Of a stretch of 64,000 nucleotides of DNA, positions 61,969 to 64,000 are shown one piece after another. The notes beneath the pieces are model-generated. The model had not been told where the DNA came from. It saw nothing but the letters and a program-made list of their open reading frames with translations, and ran no database searches. The first letter of the stretch is position 1, and each line of letters begins with the position of its first letter. Source of the stretch: an uncultured Paracoccaceae bacterium (lineage in GTDB: Bacteria > Pseudomonadota > Alphaproteobacteria > Rhodobacterales > Rhodobacteraceae); NCBI GenBank assembly GCA_947493255.1, contig CANLQK010000003.1, positions 1 to 64,000 on the forward strand, read 5' to 3'. Both the position numbers and the translations under genes were made by a program.

Positions 61969-62907
61969 CTACATCCAGATCAGGTTCATCACGTGGTAAA
62001 ACACTGGAGCCGCGAAAACCACACTGTCAAACTGGTCTACAAACCCACCTTGGCCAGGGATCAGGTGGGACCAATCTTTGACGTCGCGATCGCGCTTAAT
62101 TGCCGCGAACACTAGGTTCCCGAAGCCACCGACGGTCGCGGCGAGCGCGGCCATACCCATGGCGCCAACCACAGAAAACGGTGTCATCCATGCAAGCAAC
62201 CCGCCAATGACGGCAGCACATATAACGCCACAAGCCATGCCTTCCCACGTTTTGGCTGAAATTCCGGGGATAATGCGGGTTTTGCCGATACGCCTTCCAA
62301 AGAAGAAATCCAAAAGATCGCCAAATTGCACAACCATTATGAGGAACGCGATCAGCAAGACGCCCCGATCAGCGGGATACCCCTCAACGGACATCATCAT
62401 CAGGGCAGGTACATGGGACAGGCAGAAGACGGTTATCATCAAAGCCCACTGCGTTTCAGCGACTCTAATGAGAAAACGATCAGGGTTCCCTCGTAACGCG
62501 GAAACGATTGGCAACATTAGGAACGCATAGACGGGAATGAAGACGGAATAGAGGCCTGTCCAGCCAAGGCCGATGAACACGTATTGCAAAGGCAAAACGA
62601 CGAAGAACGCCAAGGCCAACGAGAGGTGGTCGGCCTTACGTTTGCTGGTTAGTGTTAAGAATTCTCGCAGGGCCGCAAATGACGCGAACGCGAAAAGAAC
62701 AAGTAAGCCCACTTTGCCAGCAACCAAGGCAAGGGTGAACAAAATGATCATCGCCCACCAGCTACGAACGCGTGTCATGAAGGTTTCGACAACAGGGTTA
62801 TCGTCGCCTGTACGAATGCGTAAAAGCTCCCCAACGATCGTCAGCGCGGTCATCAACCCACAGGTTGCAGCGAATAACCAAAGAAGATCAGATGTGGTGG
62901 AGGTCAT
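61969..62907 (-). CDS. cdsA: Phosphatidate cytidylyltransferase (CdsA)
   Basis: A 312 aa integral membrane enzyme (EC 2.7.7.41) making CDP-diacylglycerol from phosphatidate and CTP. About eight helices are visible. The family signature near the C-terminus is IKRDRDVKDWSHLIPGQGGFVDQFDS, quoted in parts, complete with Lys, Asp and Gly-Gly. KTWEGMACGV is also typical. It overlaps the acyltransferase gene by ATGA, which would make phosphatidate, so the pair supplies successive steps. A second, main cdsA may exist elsewhere. Confidence 0.93.
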   Translation of the reverse strand: MTSTTSDLLWLFAATCGLMTALTIVGELLRIRTGDDNPVVETFMTRVRSWWAMIILFTLALVAGKVGLLVLFAFASFAALREFLTLTSKRKADHLSLALAFFVVLPLQYVFIGLGWTGLYSVFIPVYAFLMLPIVSALRGNPDRFLIRVAETQWALMITVFCLSHVPALMMMSVEGYPADRGVLLIAFLIMVVQFGDLLDFFFGRRIGKTRIIPGISAKTWEGMACGVICAAVIGGLLAWMTPFSVVGAMGMAALAATVGGFGNLVFAAIKRDRDVKDWSHLIPGQGGFVDQFDSVVFAAPVFYHVMNLIWM

Positions 62908-63569
62908 AGTTTTTCCTCCTTCGGGGCAAGGGCCACAAGTGCGTTAGATGCCCGTTTCAAGAATGCGGTTTTGTCTTCACCATCGTTGACATGGATCGCT
63001 TCGCCAAAAGTGACCGTACAGATGAGGGGCAGGGGGATGACCTCGCCTTTCGGCATGATCTCGGTGACATTTGCGATCCAAGTTGGGACCAGATCAATGT
63101 CGGGGCGTGCTATCCCTATGTTAAACAAACCAGCCTTAAACGGCAGCAGCGGGTCGTCTGTCATGTTCCGGTTGCCTTCTGGAAAGATGATGAGCGAAGA
63201 CCCATCATCCAAAGCATCCAATATGTTTTGCATAGGGTCATGACCGTCTTCGCGCGCCTCGGGGCGGCGGTCGACGAGGACACAGTTGAACACTTCTGGA
63301 CCCACAAAGGCGCGTAGCTTGTTTTTTAACCAATAATCCGCAGCCGCCACAGGCCGTACGTTACGCCGAAGGTTAGGGGGAAGGCATGACCAGATCATCG
63401 GCATATCCGCGTTGCTGACATGGTTGGCAAAATAGACGCGTTGACGGTTAACCGGCTCAATCCCTTGCCAATTCGCGCGCACAGCGGTCAAAAAATGCAC
63501 CAACATCGAGATCGCAACGCCAACTAATTTGGCCGCGGCACGTCTGGGAAGGGAAAGAATTGATTTCAT
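62904..63569 (-). CDS. 1-acyl-sn-glycerol-3-phosphate acyltransferase (PlsC-like)
   Basis: A 221 aa acyltransferase. Motif I is NHVSNADMPM (NHxxxxD form), motif III is FPEGNRNMTDD, and the substrate loop ADYWLKNKLRAFVGPEVF matches the family. An N-terminal helix near KLVGVAISMLVHFLTAV would anchor it. It acylates lysophosphatidate or a similar lysolipid. It is coupled to cdsA by ATGA. Short distance to the small membrane-protein gene upstream. Confidence 0.9.
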   Translation of the reverse strand: MKSILSLPRRAAAKLVGVAISMLVHFLTAVRANWQGIEPVNRQRVYFANHVSNADMPMIWSCLPPNLRRNVRPVAAADYWLKNKLRAFVGPEVFNCVLVDRRPEAREDGHDPMQNILDALDDGSSLIIFPEGNRNMTDDPLLPFKAGLFNIGIARPDIDLVPTWIANVTEIMPKGEVIPLPLICTVTFGEAIHVNDGEDKTAFLKRASNALVALAPKEEKL

Positions 63570-63612
63570 AACCGTGATCTTGGCCGAGGTTGTATCATTT
63601 GGAAAGGGTGCG

Positions 63613-63640
63613 CCCCGTTTCCCTTACAGGCGAAACGGGG
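63613..63640. terminator. Hairpin between the small membrane protein and plsC genes
   Basis: CCCCGTTTC-CCTTACAGGC-GAAACGGGG is a perfect 9-base stem with a 10-base loop, 30 bases downstream of the small membrane protein's stop on the minus strand. It separates that gene from plsC-cdsA as a terminator or partial terminator. Confidence 0.65.
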
Positions 63641-63670
63641 AACAGGGCGCGTTTTCGGGTTAGCAAAGGG

Positions 63671-63964
63671 TTATGCGGCTTTGTCGTCTTCGCCACCCAC
63701 GTATTCGGCCAACAGGCGTTCGTTGCGTGCTTCTTCGACACGTGTGATACGATCTTCGGAAAGACGTTCATCAAAACGAAGTTTGACAAAGTTCACCAAG
63801 GCCAGGGTCAAAAGAAGAATGCCGATGCCCCAATAGCCTTTGGTCGCGAGTGGCACGTCTGGCGACATGTAAAGAGACAGCGCAAGCATACCGTAGGCGA
63901 TGACGACGCCGATACCGTTAAAGAAAATGATGAGGCTGTTGTCGGATTTGTTGAAGTTTGACAT
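63671..63964 (-). CDS. Small two-helix membrane protein, hypothetical
   Basis: A 97 aa protein. Helix one is SLIIFFNGIGVVIAYGMLALSLYM and helix two GYWGIGILLLTLALVNFVKL, in parts. The C-terminal 35 residues are charged (DERLSEDRITRVEEARNERLL) and predicted cytoplasmic. It resembles small conserved membrane proteins of Rhodobacteraceae but I cannot name the family. AAAGGAA lies before the ATG. It sits upstream of plsC on the same strand, with a terminator-like hairpin between, so it is probably its own transcript. Confidence 0.8.
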   Translation of the reverse strand: MSNFNKSDNSLIIFFNGIGVVIAYGMLALSLYMSPDVPLATKGYWGIGILLLTLALVNFVKLRFDERLSEDRITRVEEARNERLLAEYVGGEDDKAA

Positions 63965-64000
63965 GATTTATTCCTTTCAAAAACAGTTCGTTATTTGGAT

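Overview
The window reads as chromosomal DNA of a marine Rhodobacteraceae (Roseobacter-group) alphaproteobacterium. The evidence is the mix of genes: a leucine-degradation (liu) operon, a valine/isoleucine operon, TAXI-type TRAP and several ABC transporters, and FixJ/OmpR-type two-component systems. This placement is inferred from content and style; no 16S or marker-gene comparison was possible. There is no CRISPR array, intact prophage or insertion sequence. Genes are dense and often coupled by ATGA overlaps.

Layout. 1-20 looks like the 3' end of a tRNA gene. 21-490 holds no gene. 491-4813 encodes a 1440-residue repeat protein that looks like a type I-secreted surface protein. 4893-5890 is decayed DNA: a frameshifted fragment of a primase/helicase-like mobile-element protein abuts an N-terminally truncated Asp/Glu racemase. 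5970-10069 (minus) is a cyanate operon: substrate-binding protein, permease, ATPase, an NTF2-like protein and cyanase. It is divergent from an NtrC-type activator (10261-12105) whose GAFTGA loop reads GAFAGA. Two tandem palindromes lie between them.

12490-18613 holds an AraC regulator and a divergent valine/isoleucine catabolic operon (SDR dehydrogenase, thiolase, acyl-CoA dehydrogenase, 3-hydroxyisobutyryl-CoA hydrolase, 3-hydroxyisobutyrate dehydrogenase), followed by an AhpD-like protein. 19220-21837 (minus) is a soluble PAS hybrid kinase with an OmpR-type regulator. It is divergent from 21984-30303, a Liv-type ABC transporter flanked by two different acyl-CoA ligases. 30312-39881 (minus) is the leucine/isovalerate pathway, with a TetR regulator whose probable operator sits inside its promoter. 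40005-44023 (minus) encodes an aminotransferase plus a Cache-domain kinase and FixJ-type regulator, divergent from a TAXI TRAP transporter and a universal stress protein (44251-48393). 48486-50302 (minus) pairs a TIM-barrel protein with a fatty-acid desaturase, divergent from a LysR regulator; tRNA-Arg(UCU) follows.

The most interesting region is 51745-56585. A guanidine-I (ykkC) riboswitch leads an operon of ABC transporter (binding protein, permease, ATPase), a ureohydrolase-family guanidine hydrolase, a protein with nine histidines in its first 27 residues, and a small exported/membrane protein, closed by a terminator. It looks like a self-contained guanidine uptake and hydrolysis system, and the last two proteins may handle nickel for the enzyme. 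The window ends with a degenerate ORF, a VOC protein, a CMD-family protein, an MltB-like transglycosylase, glycerate 2-kinase, an exo/endonuclease-family lipoprotein, and a CdsA-PlsC phospholipid pair with a small membrane protein. Together these genes suit a cell that scavenges nitrogen from cyanate and guanidine and burns branched-chain amino acids and other carboxylic acids.
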